Source: an uncultured Clostridia bacterium (GTDB lineage Bacteria; Bacillota; Clostridia; Oscillospirales; Ruminococcaceae). From it: a stretch of DNA of 56,399 nucleotides. The notes below the pieces were generated by a model. That model ran no database searches. It was not told where the DNA came from and saw nothing but the letters and a program-made list of their open reading frames with translations. The stretch is taken from contig CALWZE010000009.1 of the NCBI GenBank assembly GCA_944385925.1, positions 1-56,399 of the forward strand. The letters are read 5' to 3'. A program made the position numbers and the translations under genes. Positions 1 through 8,872 of the stretch are shown piece after piece (within the stretch, counting starts at the first letter, position 1; each line of letters begins with the position of its first letter).

Positions 1-527
1 GTATCTGAATTGATGGCAACCGCGCGAATCGCCAGACCGACCTTAGTTTTTTCGATAATCAGAATCAGCGCGACGATAAGCACCATCGAAATGCAGAAAA
101 TCAGGGTGTCGACACAGGAAAACTGAAGCTGGCCGATATTAAAGGTCGTCTCCTCGAAAATCGGCGGAAACGCGTGCAGATTGTTTCCGAAATAAACCGA
201 CAGAATCTGCTCGATCATTATGGCAAATGTTATGGAGGACAGGAAATAATAAAGTGTCGGGGCTTTCTTTTTACGAATGCGCCGGTATCCCAGCGTGTCG
301 ATCAAAAGCGCCATCAGCATGCCGATAAATGCAGTCGCAATGACTGTGACATAAAACGGCGTCTCAAAAGCCTCCTGAAAGAAAAAGCCGATAAAAGCAC
401 AGGCGCTGATCATGCCGCCGTGGGCGAAGTTACTGAACTTAAGCACGCTGAAAACAATTGCAAAGCCAACCGCTATCAGCGCATAAACCGCCCCCAGCGA
501 CAGACCGCTTACAAATAGCTGAATCAT
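1..527 (-). CDS. Branched-chain amino acid-type ABC transporter permease (LivH family), partial
   Basis: The reading frame opens at the ATG complementary to 525-527, behind an AGGAG site, and runs off the left edge of the window after about 175 codons, so only the N-terminal part is present. The protein starts MIQLFVSGLSLGAVYALIAV, the typical opening of LivH permeases, and continues with several hydrophobic segments. Family knowledge: LivH pairs with LivM in the membrane to import branched-chain amino acids or similar small amides. It lies just downstream of a binding-protein gene on the same strand, separated by a perfect hairpin. Partners LivM, LivG and LivF are presumably beyond the edge. 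A second, complete Liv system lies at 24.6-29.4 kb. Confidence 0.9.
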   Translation of the reverse strand, partial: MIQLFVSGLSLGAVYALIAVGFAIVFSVLKFSNFAHGGMISACAFIGFFFQEAFETPFYVTVIATAFIGMLMALLIDTLGYRRIRKKKAPTLYYFLSSITFAIMIEQILSVYFGNNLHAFPPIFEETTFNIGQLQFSCVDTLIFCISMVLIVALILIIEKTKVGLAIRAVAINSD

Positions 528-544
528 GTTTTCACTCCTATGGG

Positions 545-573
545 AAAGGGCGAGCTGCAACAGCTCGCCCTTT
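545..573 (-). terminator. Perfect 13-bp hairpin between binding protein and permease genes
   Basis: Positions 545-557 and 561-573 form a perfect 13-bp inverted repeat with a 3-nt loop, 35 bases after the stop codon of the binding-protein gene. The transcript has no long U tract after it, so it may be a partial terminator or an mRNA-stabilising stem. Such stems usually leave the binding protein more abundant than the permease. Confidence 0.6.
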
Positions 574-607
574 GTTACATCGGGCTAATTCCCAAACGCC
601 GGTGCGC

Positions 608-1822
608 TTAAGAATTATAGTCAGACGTCGCGTATGTTACGCATTCAACCTCGCCGGCCTCGTTGTAGGTGGCGATATACATACCGAAATCGCTGGTCGG
701 GCGGTGGGTTGCAGGATCAATGGTAATGCTGCCCTGGCACAGTTCAACGTCCTTAGTCTGGTTCTCCAGGATGTCTCTTACTTCAACGCCGTCGGTCGGA
801 TCTTTCGCAAGACGCATCGCGTTCGCAAGAACCTGAACGGCATCCCAGCCGAATCCAACGTTGGAAACCGGATAATCGGTTCCCTGATCGGCCATCTGAA
901 GCTCGCACAGCTCAGCGATGTTGCCCTTCTCGGTGTCGCTGTAGTCATAGTTCTGGACGAAATAGCAGTTGTACGGCTCGTTCTTTACCAGCGTGTTGAA
1001 CGGCGGATACATGGTGTTCGCGCCGAGGATGTATCCTTCATAGCCGGCGTCGCGCAGATTGTCGTAAGCCGTGACCATCTGGTTGCAGTAGTCGCAGAGC
1101 AGAACCGCGTCGGGATTCGCCTGCGCAATCTTCTGCGCCTGCGCGGTGTAGTCGGTGTCGTTCCAGGTGAATGTCTCACGCATCACGACCTCGCCGCCAT
1201 TCGCTTCCATGTACTCAACAAACGGACCTTCCTGGCTGACCGCATAAGCATTGGAGGTGTTGTAGAGGGTCGCAACGCTCTTAACACCCAGCTCATTTAC
1301 GGCATACTCGCCAAGGATGTACATCTGGGACGCAGAACCCGGCTCAGCCAGGAACATGTAGGGATAAACTTCACCGGTCTCCGGATCGGTGGTGCAGGCC
1401 TCATCCATGAAGTGGCCAACGATGGGAATTTCATCCTCAGCCGAAAGCTCGACCCACGCGGAAGCCGGGTTGGAAAGAGGCGGGCCGATGATCGCGCAAA
1501 CGCCGATCTCATCAACCAGTTTACGATATGCGGTTACGCCGACCGCCGCGTCGTTCTGGCAGTCTTCGCAGTACAGCTCGATCATGCGGCCGTTGATACC
1601 GCCGTTTTCATTAATGACCTTAACGGCATATTCAACGCCCCACTGGTTGGGCTGTCCCGCAAGCGCGGCGCCGCCGCTGGTGTCCTGAATGCAGCCGATC
1701 TTGATAGGCTCGGTGCTGGCTTCGCCGCCGTCATCCGTTGCGGGCTCTTCTTCCGATGTGCCGCAGGCAGCAAACGAAAGCATCATCGCGAACGCCAAAA
1801 GGATCGCTAAGATTTTTTTCAT
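608..1822 (-). CDS. Branched-chain amino acid-type ABC transporter substrate-binding lipoprotein
   Basis: A 404-residue protein with a lipoprotein signal peptide: basic start MKK, hydrophobic core and lipobox ending SFAAC at residue 20. The mature part fits the periplasmic-binding-protein type 6 (LivJ/HAAT) fold, with the characteristic early IKIGCIQDTSG..A.AG, an INENGGINGR segment and a C-terminal NQTKDVELCQGSITIDPATH stretch typical of amide or urea/amino-acid binders. It would capture substrate outside the membrane for the downstream permease. The start has a good upstream site (GGAGG, then AAAGGAA). The ligand cannot be assigned; leucine-type amino acids, amides or short nitrogen compounds are all possible. 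Confidence 0.88.
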   Translation of the reverse strand: MKKILAILLAFAMMLSFAACGTSEEEPATDDGGEASTEPIKIGCIQDTSGGAALAGQPNQWGVEYAVKVINENGGINGRMIELYCEDCQNDAAVGVTAYRKLVDEIGVCAIIGPPLSNPASAWVELSAEDEIPIVGHFMDEACTTDPETGEVYPYMFLAEPGSASQMYILGEYAVNELGVKSVATLYNTSNAYAVSQEGPFVEYMEANGGEVVMRETFTWNDTDYTAQAQKIAQANPDAVLLCDYCNQMVTAYDNLRDAGYEGYILGANTMYPPFNTLVKNEPYNCYFVQNYDYSDTEKGNIAELCELQMADQGTDYPVSNVGFGWDAVQVLANAMRLAKDPTDGVEVRDILENQTKDVELCQGSITIDPATHRPTSDFGMYIATYNEAGEVECVTYATSDYNS

Positions 1823-2127
1823 TTCCTTTGTCCTCCGAATTATATTGTATTTATCACGCAGTGCGTGTGAATACCGATACAGAAAATATTTCTAAAAATT
1901 TTCCCGAGTGTTCGCTTTTAAATATAGTTTTTTAAACACACTCTGCACATTTTTACAGGATTTACAATGTCTATATTATATATGTAGTACAACTGTTTTG
2001 CAATACAGAGATTGCTCAAAATAGAAATTTCATATTAATTTACAGAAAATTTCTGTTATATTTGTTGAAATTTCCCGTGTTTTTCCTCTTTCATTCTATT
2101 CCATCCTTTTATCCAAAGGCAGCTCGT
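1823..2127. other. Intergenic region upstream of the Liv binding-protein gene
   Basis: An AT-rich 305-base stretch between the end of the AEC carrier gene and the start of the binding-protein gene. It must hold the promoter of the minus-strand liv operon. No open frame looks like a gene, and I could not single out one promoter among many AT-rich hexamers. Confidence 0.5.
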
Positions 2128-3012
2128 TCAAATGATGCGAAGAAAATGCAGGCAGGTAAATATTACAATATATAATATAGTAGATAATATGCAGCAATCT
2201 GTCGCAAACGCGACGTCCTTTTTATAGCTCGCAGACCATATGACTGTCATAAGCGGGGTTGGCGCCCCGAAAGCACAGGCAAGCACCAGACTGTCCGTAT
2301 GGTTCAGGAAAAGCCGGCATCCAAAATACACCAGCACCGGCATGGCGATCACCTTGATCGCCGAAAACAGCATTGCCGCACGGGAATGCAGCCATCGAAA
2401 GGCGCCAAACCGCGCTATTGTCGCGCCCAGAAACAGCAGCGCAAGCGGCGTTGTCATTCCCTGCAACGCCTCCAGCGGTACAAGCAGCACAGCCGGCAGC
2501 CTTAGATTGAAAATTGCCAGCACCAAAGCAAAGAAGAACGCAACAAGGCAGGGATTCAGGAGCGTTTTCCACCAGCTGCCCTCACGCCGCGCAAACAGCG
2601 GAAAAACCAGCATCCAGATGAACAGATCCTGGACTGTGCCGTGCACAAGCATGCCCGCCGTCATGGTTTCATATCCCCACAAAGTCAGAAGCGGAATAAC
2701 CACAAAGCTGACATTGCCGACACACAGCTCAAAGCGCAGGACCGGCTGTCTGTCCGGCCCCTGCGAACGCAAAGCTGCCTTTGATATAAAGAATATAAGC
2801 AGGGTGATAACAACGGTTGCCGCGGCAATTCTTGAGAACGCGGCCAATCCGTCAAGCCCCATTCCGCCGATATTGCACAGAATCATCGCCGGATAACACA
2901 GCTTCATCAGCACGGCGGGCAGCACCTCAGCATATGCATCCGACAGCCATCCCGCGCGTCTCGCCGCGAATCCGACGGCGATCAGGCCGACAAGCATAGC
3001 CAGCGACTCCAT
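2128..3012 (-). CDS. AEC family transporter (auxin efflux carrier superfamily)
   Basis: A 294-residue, strongly hydrophobic protein with about ten predicted membrane segments in the two five-helix halves typical of AEC carriers. The N-terminus (MESLAMLVGLIAVGFAARRAG) and the late polar break near the C-terminus (FGAPTPLMTVIWS) match the family pattern. AEC proteins in bacteria export or import small carboxylates and amino acids; the substrate here is unknown. A purine-rich site (GGAAGGGGG) precedes the start. The gene diverges from the catabolic operon beginning at 3368, so it may serve that pathway, though it could equally be co-transcribed with the downstream liv genes. Confidence 0.82.
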   Translation of the reverse strand: MESLAMLVGLIAVGFAARRAGWLSDAYAEVLPAVLMKLCYPAMILCNIGGMGLDGLAAFSRIAAATVVITLLIFFISKAALRSQGPDRQPVLRFELCVGNVSFVVIPLLTLWGYETMTAGMLVHGTVQDLFIWMLVFPLFARREGSWWKTLLNPCLVAFFFALVLAIFNLRLPAVLLVPLEALQGMTTPLALLFLGATIARFGAFRWLHSRAAMLFSAIKVIAMPVLVYFGCRLFLNHTDSLVLACAFGAPTPLMTVIWSASYKKDVAFATDCCILSTILYIVIFTCLHFLRII

Positions 3013-3367
3013 ACTCTGCCCCCTTCCGGCAACCTTCCCTTCTCTTATCTAGCATTATAGTATTTCGCAGAAAATTGTCAACAAAAAACAAGAAATTTTC
3101 TATAAAATTCGCAGAATAATTCAGAAAACACTTGCATTATCTTTGTACAGCTCCTATAATAATGGCAGAAAAACAGGTGAATTACTATGTTTTCTGACCT
3201 AAAGAGCCGGTTCCGCAGCTGAGACGCGCCGGAAAATCCAGTGGAAAATTCCTGTTGTTTTCCCGGATTCCGGCAATTTGACGAAACATATTTTTTTGTG
3301 ATTCGCAAGGCCGCTTTTGCTGCACCATCGATTTCAAAAACCGAAAGAATTGGAGAGAATGCCACCC
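3013..3367. other. Divergent intergenic region with long leader
   Basis: This 355-base region separates the AEC carrier (minus) from the NagB-like gene (plus). Apart from the promoter at 3132-3160 it contains no supported gene. Frames that cross it are shadows or over-extended versions of the NagB-like gene. Confidence 0.5.
3132..3160 (+). promoter_or_regulatory. Sigma-A type promoter of the 3.4-8.5 kb operon
   Basis: TTGCAT at 3132-3137 and TATAAT at 3155-3160 are separated by exactly 17 bases. Transcription starting near 3167 would give a leader of about 200 nt before the first gene. The leader contains short complementary CCGG-rich segments (for example GAGCCGG near 3201 and GCGCCGG near 3226), but I recognise no known riboswitch. 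Confidence 0.7.
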
Positions 3368-4111
3368 ATGGAAAACCTTCAGATCAAAATTCACGCCAAC
3401 CGTGACGAGCTTGGAAAAGCCGCCGCAAAAGATATTGCCGCACGCATCAATGCGGTAATTGCGAGCAAAGGCGAGGCAACCGTCGTATTTGCTGCGGCTC
3501 CCTCCCAGAACGAGATGCTCGCGCATCTGTGCGAAGAGGATATCGACTGGACCAAGGTTCGCGCCATGCATCAGGATGAGTACATCGGTCTGCCCGACGA
3601 TGCCGAGCCCGGATTCGGCAATTTCCTGCGGCGCGCGATTTTTGACCGCAAACCCTTCAAGGAGATCCATTACATTCAGGGCATCAGCGACGACCCGAAC
3701 GAGACCTGCCGCGTATATACCGAGCTGATTGAAAAATATCCGCCCGACATCATCCTGCTGGGAATCGGCGAAAACGGCCATCTCGCTTTCAACGATCCCG
3801 CCGTCGCAGATTTCAAGGATCCGAAAATGGTAAAGATCGTCGACCTGGACGATGTCTGCCGCACCCAGCAGGTCAACGACGGCTGCTTCCCCACCTTTGA
3901 CGATGTTCCCAAGCAGGCGATCACCCTGACCATGTCCCTGATTCTGAATATCCCCCAGGCGATTGCCTGTGTTCCCGGCCCGCTGAAAGCAAACGCCGTG
4001 TACAACGCGCTCAGAGGCGAAATTTCTGAAACCTGCCCCGCCTCCGCGCTGCGGTTACATAAAGACGCCGTGCTGTATCTGGATAAGGACAGCGCCGGCA
4101 AATTGAACTGA
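3368..4111 (+). CDS. NagB/SugarP-isomerase-like protein (glucosamine-6-phosphate deaminase family)
   Basis: A 247-residue protein of the NagB/RpiA fold. The start MENLQIK is chosen because GGAGAG lies 12 bases upstream and the more upstream ATG has no room for a site. Recognisable family motifs are HQDEYIGL, at the usual substrate-contact position, and GIGENGHLAFNDP in the second half. In classical NagB the last motif reads FNEP, and its Glu takes part in ring opening; here it is Asp. This may indicate a different sugar phosphate or amino-sugar substrate. It is the first gene of a four-gene plus-strand operon with a creatininase-like protein, an oxidoreductase and a PreA/PreT-like enzyme. Family assignment is firm, exact reaction unknown. 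Confidence 0.8.
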   Translation: MENLQIKIHANRDELGKAAAKDIAARINAVIASKGEATVVFAAAPSQNEMLAHLCEEDIDWTKVRAMHQDEYIGLPDDAEPGFGNFLRRAIFDRKPFKEIHYIQGISDDPNETCRVYTELIEKYPPDIILLGIGENGHLAFNDPAVADFKDPKMVKIVDLDDVCRTQQVNDGCFPTFDDVPKQAITLTMSLILNIPQAIACVPGPLKANAVYNALRGEISETCPASALRLHKDAVLYLDKDSAGKLN

Positions 4112-4148
4112 GTGTTAATTTAAAAAAGAATAAAGAGGTGTTCTTATC

Positions 4149-4895
4149 ATGATCCGAGGATTTCACGGCTGTATTGACGACATTGCAGATACCGATCTTG
4201 CCATCCTGTCGGTTGGCTCAATCGAGCAGCACGGTCCCCATCTTCCCGTGTTGACCGATTGGGCGATTGCGGACGCCATGGGGCGCGGAGTCGCCGAAAA
4301 GACAGGCGGATTTTACATTCCCGCACTGCCCATCAGCACAAACAAGGAAAACCGCGGCAAACGCGGCTCGGTCGGCATGAGCTCGGACACCTTTTATCGG
4401 ATGATCTTTGATATCTGCGAGGATCTCAAGGCGCAGGGCTTCAAGCGCATTGGCATTATCCAGTCCCACGGCGGCATCTTTGCCATGACCCCCATCGTTC
4501 GGGAACTCAACGCCAAATACAACCCGGATCTTTTTGTCGCCAAACTGGACATGCTGGAGATCTGCTGGCCGAAATACAAGGCAGCCGGCATTTTGGACAC
4601 CGACACCGAGCTGCACGCCGGCGAAGGCGAGACCTCGCTGATGCTCCATCTTTATCCGGAACTGGTCAATATGGACAAAGCGGTGGACTATGTGCCGCAG
4701 GTCCGGCGCAGTGATCTGAACTATGGACCGATGCTGCGCTATTCTCCGAGCGGCGTCTGGGGCGAACCGACCAAGGCGACCGCTGAAAAGGGAAAGAAAA
4801 TGCTGGAGTTTTCCATCGATGAAACGGTTAAGGAAATGAACCGCATCTTTGAGATGATGCAGGCCAAGCAGCCGATGAACGGGTGCTGGTTCTAA
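4149..4895 (+). CDS. Creatininase family amidohydrolase
   Basis: A 248-residue protein. The family metal-binding motifs are all visible: SIEQHGPHLPVLTD near residues 23-36 (Glu, His and Asp ligands), QSHGGIF near 115 (His) and ELHAGEGETS near 155 (Glu). Creatininase-family enzymes are metal-dependent hydrolases of cyclic amides or N-formyl and aminopyrimidine intermediates (creatinine amidohydrolase, MftE, ArfB). The start follows an AGAGGTG site. Gene order suggests it opens or trims a ring or amide in the same pathway as the neighbouring reductase. The substrate is not deducible. Confidence 0.85.
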   Translation: MIRGFHGCIDDIADTDLAILSVGSIEQHGPHLPVLTDWAIADAMGRGVAEKTGGFYIPALPISTNKENRGKRGSVGMSSDTFYRMIFDICEDLKAQGFKRIGIIQSHGGIFAMTPIVRELNAKYNPDLFVAKLDMLEICWPKYKAAGILDTDTELHAGEGETSLMLHLYPELVNMDKAVDYVPQVRRSDLNYGPMLRYSPSGVWGEPTKATAEKGKKMLEFSIDETVKEMNRIFEMMQAKQPMNGCWF

Positions 4896-4922
4896 ACAAA
4901 CAGGTTTTGGAGGATTACAAGA

Positions 4923-5996
4923 ATGGATAAAAAAGTCAGAGTCCTGCTGATCGGCGCCGCTTTTTCCGCCGACCTGCATTCGGACGGATACAGCCGCATT
5001 CTGGACAAGGTTGAAATCGTCGGCATCTGCGACAAGGCGGTCGACCGCATCCACGAGCTTGCACAGCGGTATGGATTCCGCGACTATGCCGTGTACGATG
5101 ATTACAAAACGGCGATCGAGCAGTGCGACTGCGATCTGGTCGACATCTGCATGCCCAATTTCCTGCACCACGATGTTGCGATGCTCGCGCTGAACAAAGG
5201 ACGCAATATCATCTGTGAAAAACCGCTCGCAACCACCGTCGAGGACGCCCGCGAGATCGTCGAGACCGCGCAGAAGCTCGGACGCCATGTTTACTATGCT
5301 GAGGACTGGCTGTTTGCACCCGCTTTCCGCAAAGCGCTGGAGATCATGAACAGCGGCCGGCTCGGCAAACCGCTCTATATCCGCGCGCGGGAATCCCACA
5401 GCGGCTCTCACAGCCCCTTCGCTCAGACCATCAAGTACTGCGGCGGCGGATGCATGGTGCACCTCGGCGTCCACCCCGTCTGCTTCATGCTTGCGCTCAA
5501 GAACAACGCCTGGACCTCGCTGGTCGGCATGACCTCGGGCGGCCTGGAGTCCAACCTCGTCTTCAAGCAGATGGAGGGAGAGGACTGGGCGACCGCCGTG
5601 CTCGAATTCGCGGACGGTACCTATGCAACGCTGGAAGCCAACTATGTGACGGTCGGCGGCATGGAGGACATTGTCGACATTTACTGCGAGAAGGGATGCA
5701 TCCATGTCGATCTCTCCTTCTCCGGCCCGGTACGCTGCTTCAGCACCGAGGGACTGGAATACACCGTTGAAAAGGCAGAAATTACAACCGGATGGTCTAC
5801 ACCGGCGGTGGATGAGAAATATAATCTCGGATATACCGGCGAGATCAATCACTTCGTCGATTGCGCTGCCAAAGACTGCGACGCGATGGTCGGCCTGCGC
5901 GGCGTGGACGGTCTGAAGGCGCTTGAGGTCATCAACCTGATCTATAAATCCGCCAAGGAAGGCGTCAGAATCACCAATCCCGAACTGGAGGGCTGA
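4923..5996 (+). CDS. Gfo/Idh/MocA family oxidoreductase
   Basis: A 357-residue protein with an N-terminal Rossmann domain (RVLLIGAAFSADLHSDGY, residues 5-23, a slightly degenerate glycine motif) and the family hallmark CEKPLATT near residue 98. The C-terminal half is the substrate and dimerisation domain. These enzymes use NAD(P) to oxidise or reduce sugars, inositols and related polyols. An ATG behind GGAGG (4911-4915) starts it, 27 bases after the creatininase-like gene, and only three bases separate its stop from the next gene, so the genes are certainly co-transcribed. Confidence 0.87.
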   Translation: MDKKVRVLLIGAAFSADLHSDGYSRILDKVEIVGICDKAVDRIHELAQRYGFRDYAVYDDYKTAIEQCDCDLVDICMPNFLHHDVAMLALNKGRNIICEKPLATTVEDAREIVETAQKLGRHVYYAEDWLFAPAFRKALEIMNSGRLGKPLYIRARESHSGSHSPFAQTIKYCGGGCMVHLGVHPVCFMLALKNNAWTSLVGMTSGGLESNLVFKQMEGEDWATAVLEFADGTYATLEANYVTVGGMEDIVDIYCEKGCIHVDLSFSGPVRCFSTEGLEYTVEKAEITTGWSTPAVDEKYNLGYTGEINHFVDCAAKDCDAMVGLRGVDGLKALEVINLIYKSAKEGVRITNPELEG

Positions 5997-5999
5997 AAT

Positions 6000-8522
6000 A
6001 TGGCAAACGACATCCGCATCCCGGTTACCATAGGCGGCGTTACCTTCAAAAACCCGTTTTATGTCGCTTCCGGACCGACCACCAAAACCGTCCGGCAGCT
6101 CAAGCGCATCGAGGAAACCGGATGGGCGGCCGCGAGCATCAAGCTGTCCATTGATCCGGCGCCCTATATCAACCGCAAACCGCGCTACGGTATCTTTAAG
6201 GACCGCAACGCACTGGCGTTTACAACCGAAAAACGGCTCACTTTTGAAGAGGGCCTGAAGCTGGTTTCGGACGCCAAAAAGGTCCTGACCGACCTCAAGC
6301 TGATGGCCAACATCACCTATGCCGGCGACAACGGTGCGGACGGTTGGGTCAACATGGCGAAAAAGTTCGAGGAGGCCGGCGCGGATATCATCGAGCTGAA
6401 CATGTGCTGCCCCAATATGTCCTACAACCTCGAGCTAACCAGCGGCGGGAGCAAACACGCTTCCAAGCAGACCGGCGCCAGCATGGGCCAGAACGCCGGC
6501 ATCGCCGCCGAAATCACCCGCGCGGTCAAGCAGGCGATTTCCATTCCTCTGTTTGTCAAGCTTACGCCTGAAGGCGGGCATATCGCCCAGGTTGCCAAAT
6601 CGCTTTATGAGGCGGGCGCCGACGCGGTCGGCGGCACCGGCAACCGTATGGGTTTGCCCCCCATCGATCTGGACAACCCCGAAAAGGCCTTTTATCATCT
6701 GCAGGAAGAGGTCAGCATGAGCTGCCACTGCGGCGCGTGGCTCAAACCGCTTGCCCAGCGTGATACCTATGAGATCCGCAAGGTCTGCGGCAAGGAGCCG
6801 CCCATCATGGCGGCCGGCGGCATTACCAACTGGAAAGACGCCGTTGAGATGGTGCTGTGCGGCGGCAACCTGATCGGCGTCTGTGCCGAAACCCTCATCA
6901 GCGGATATGACATCGTCCGTCCGATGATTCAGGGCATGCATGACTATATGCAGAAACACGGCTATCAGTCGCTGGACGATTTCCGCAGCCTGCTGGTCGA
7001 CGAGGTGAAAACGGCGGATGCCGTCACCCTCTACGGCGGCTATGCGCGGATCAAGGAACCGAACCTCTCCGGTCCCTGCAAGGTCGCCTGCCCGCACAAT
7101 GTGCCGGTTCAGGCCTATGTGCAGAAAATCGCCAAGGGCGATTTTGCCGGCGCATATGAGACGATCACTTCCAAAGAACCGTTCCAGAATATCTGCTCTT
7201 TTGTCTGCACACACCCCTGTGAGGATGCCTGCGTGCGCGGTTCGGTTGACCGCCCGGTCATGATTCGCGAACTCAAGCGTTTCGTGTTTGACTACGCCAA
7301 ACGCAACGGACTGAAACCCGCCTTTGCGTGTCTGCCGGACAACGGAAACCGTGTTGCCGTCATCGGCGCCGGTCCCGCAGGACTGTCCTGCGCCGCCTGG
7401 CTGCGCAAAGCCGGCTATGCGGTTACCGTATTTGAAAAAGAAACCTATGCCGGCGGCGGTATGCGCTGCGCCGTTCCCCGTTATGCGCTGGACCAGCAGC
7501 TGCTGAACGAGGAGATCGAGCGGATCACCGCGCTCGGCGTCGAGATTCGCACCGGCGTCGCATTCGGAACCGACATCACCGCTGAAAGCCTCAAGCAGGA
7601 AGGATATTCCCGCGTATTTGTGGCAACCGGCGCCGTCGAGGCCAAACCGGAATACGGCATGGGCGCCGCTGAATTCATGAAGCGGGTCGCTGTATCCGAG
7701 CTCAATTCTCTGAGCGGCTGCGTTGCGGTCGAAGCCCGCAGCTATGCCGGTGTCGAGGCTGCCCGCACCGCCCTGCGTCTCGGCGCGCAGAAAGTTTATC
7801 TCATCTATGACAAGCTTACCGGTGCAAAAAGTCACACCGAAGAGCTGCTGCGGCTCGCGCGCGAGGAAGGCGTCGGCATCGTCGACAAGACCGTCGTGCG
7901 TGCGCACAGCGCCGATACCCTCACCCTCTGCAACCAGGCCGGTATTGAATACTCTCTCGGTTACGATACCCTGATTGTTGAAACACGCCGCGAAGGTTCG
8001 CTTCGTGCGGATGCACAGACCCAGGCGACCGATGATCCGTTCCTGTTTGCGGGCGGCGAAGCGGTTCGCGAAGGCAACATTATCGCGGCGATAGCCGCCG
8101 GTAAGCGTGCCGCCGTTTCGATTGATAAAGCCGTGATGGGTGAAAAGGCCACGCTGGAATATGATCCGCGTCCGGTTCCGGTCAAAGCGGAAGAGGTCAT
8201 TAAGCGTTCCGGTTACCTCAAGCCCGATCGCAAAGCGCCCGAGCTGATGACCGCTGACGGCGCAAAGCGCGCCGCAAGCTTCCTGCCCGACCGCCGTACC
8301 CTGACCGAAGAGGAAGCGCTTGCGGAAGCAGGCCGCTGCCTGAACTGCGGATGCGGCGAAGGCTGCCAGCTGTGCAAAACGATCTGCACCGATTTCGCGC
8401 CCTTCATCGAGGGTGTGGACCGCATGTGCATTGACAAGGAAGAGTGTGTCGCCTGCGGCATGTGCTTCAACCGCTGCCCGAACCACAATATTGAGATGGT
8501 CAATACGCACCAGAAGGTTTGA
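6000..8522 (+). CDS. PreA-PreT type fusion: dihydroorotate/dihydropyrimidine dehydrogenase-like, GltD-like and ferredoxin domains
   Basis: An 840-residue multidomain redox protein. Residues about 1-340 are a DHODH/PreA-type FMN barrel (NMCCPNM at 135-140). Residues about 358-430 are a cysteine-rich helical Fe-S domain as at the N-terminus of DPD and GltD (CKVACPHNV, CEDACVRG). An FAD fold follows (VAVIGAGPAG near 450). The C-terminus has cysteine clusters CLNCGCGEGCQLC near 779 and CVACGMCFNRCP near 815. In mammalian DPD the PreT-like part precedes the PreA-like part; here the order is reversed. The second nucleotide-binding loop near 574 reads VAVEARSYAG where GltD proteins have a GGG loop. 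The general-acid Cys of mammalian DPD (GLACGQ) aligns to Met162 (GASMGQ). Likely a reductase or dehydrogenase of a ring compound. Confidence 0.8.
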   Translation: MANDIRIPVTIGGVTFKNPFYVASGPTTKTVRQLKRIEETGWAAASIKLSIDPAPYINRKPRYGIFKDRNALAFTTEKRLTFEEGLKLVSDAKKVLTDLKLMANITYAGDNGADGWVNMAKKFEEAGADIIELNMCCPNMSYNLELTSGGSKHASKQTGASMGQNAGIAAEITRAVKQAISIPLFVKLTPEGGHIAQVAKSLYEAGADAVGGTGNRMGLPPIDLDNPEKAFYHLQEEVSMSCHCGAWLKPLAQRDTYEIRKVCGKEPPIMAAGGITNWKDAVEMVLCGGNLIGVCAETLISGYDIVRPMIQGMHDYMQKHGYQSLDDFRSLLVDEVKTADAVTLYGGYARIKEPNLSGPCKVACPHNVPVQAYVQKIAKGDFAGAYETITSKEPFQNICSFVCTHPCEDACVRGSVDRPVMIRELKRFVFDYAKRNGLKPAFACLPDNGNRVAVIGAGPAGLSCAAWLRKAGYAVTVFEKETYAGGGMRCAVPRYALDQQLLNEEIERITALGVEIRTGVAFGTDITAESLKQEGYSRVFVATGAVEAKPEYGMGAAEFMKRVAVSELNSLSGCVAVEARSYAGVEAARTALRLGAQKVYLIYDKLTGAKSHTEELLRLAREEGVGIVDKTVVRAHSADTLTLCNQAGIEYSLGYDTLIVETRREGSLRADAQTQATDDPFLFAGGEAVREGNIIAAIAAGKRAAVSIDKAVMGEKATLEYDPRPVPVKAEEVIKRSGYLKPDRKAPELMTADGAKRAASFLPDRRTLTEEEALAEAGRCLNCGCGEGCQLCKTICTDFAPFIEGVDRMCIDKEECVACGMCFNRCPNHNIEMVNTHQKV

Positions 8523-8582
8523 TCGATTATAAAGCTTCGCTAATTGACATCGGGGATTTACGCCCCTCTTCTCTCCTGATGA

Positions 8583-8620
8583 ACGTCCGCGCCGCAATAG
8601 TGGCGCGGACGTCGTTTTTT
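8583..8620 (+). terminator. Rho-independent terminator of the PreA-PreT operon
   Basis: Positions 8583-8593 and 8602-8612 form an 11-bp GC-rich stem, and a T run follows at 8615-8620. It lies 60 bases after the last gene of the operon. Confidence 0.88.
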
Positions 8621-8872
8621 GTCTTCCGACAGCGGCGGGGAGCCTTTTCTTTGCGGCCAGCGCAGCATCGGCAAATGCACACCATCCTTTTCGGCGTTTT
8701 TTCAAACATCTGCCGGTTTCCTTTAAACGGGTGCGCCGCCTTACCCAATCTGTCCTCCCGCAAAGGCCAGTCACCCGCGCCCGATTCCTGTCCCGGTTCT
8801 TTTGAGAGTTATTCACCCGCATAAGGCAAAATTAAGCCATTTTGCTCTCCCCTGTCCAAGCGGGCAGCATGC

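Noticed and set aside
458-1810. Long plus-strand frame of 450 codons opposite the Liv binding-protein gene
   Set aside because: It is the antisense of a well-supported lipoprotein gene with signal peptide and lipobox; its translation has no recognisable domain.
6435-8822. Minus-strand frame of 795 codons opposite the PreA-PreT gene
   Set aside because: A GC-rich antisense frame; the plus-strand protein has clear FMN, FAD and Fe-S motifs and a proper operon position.
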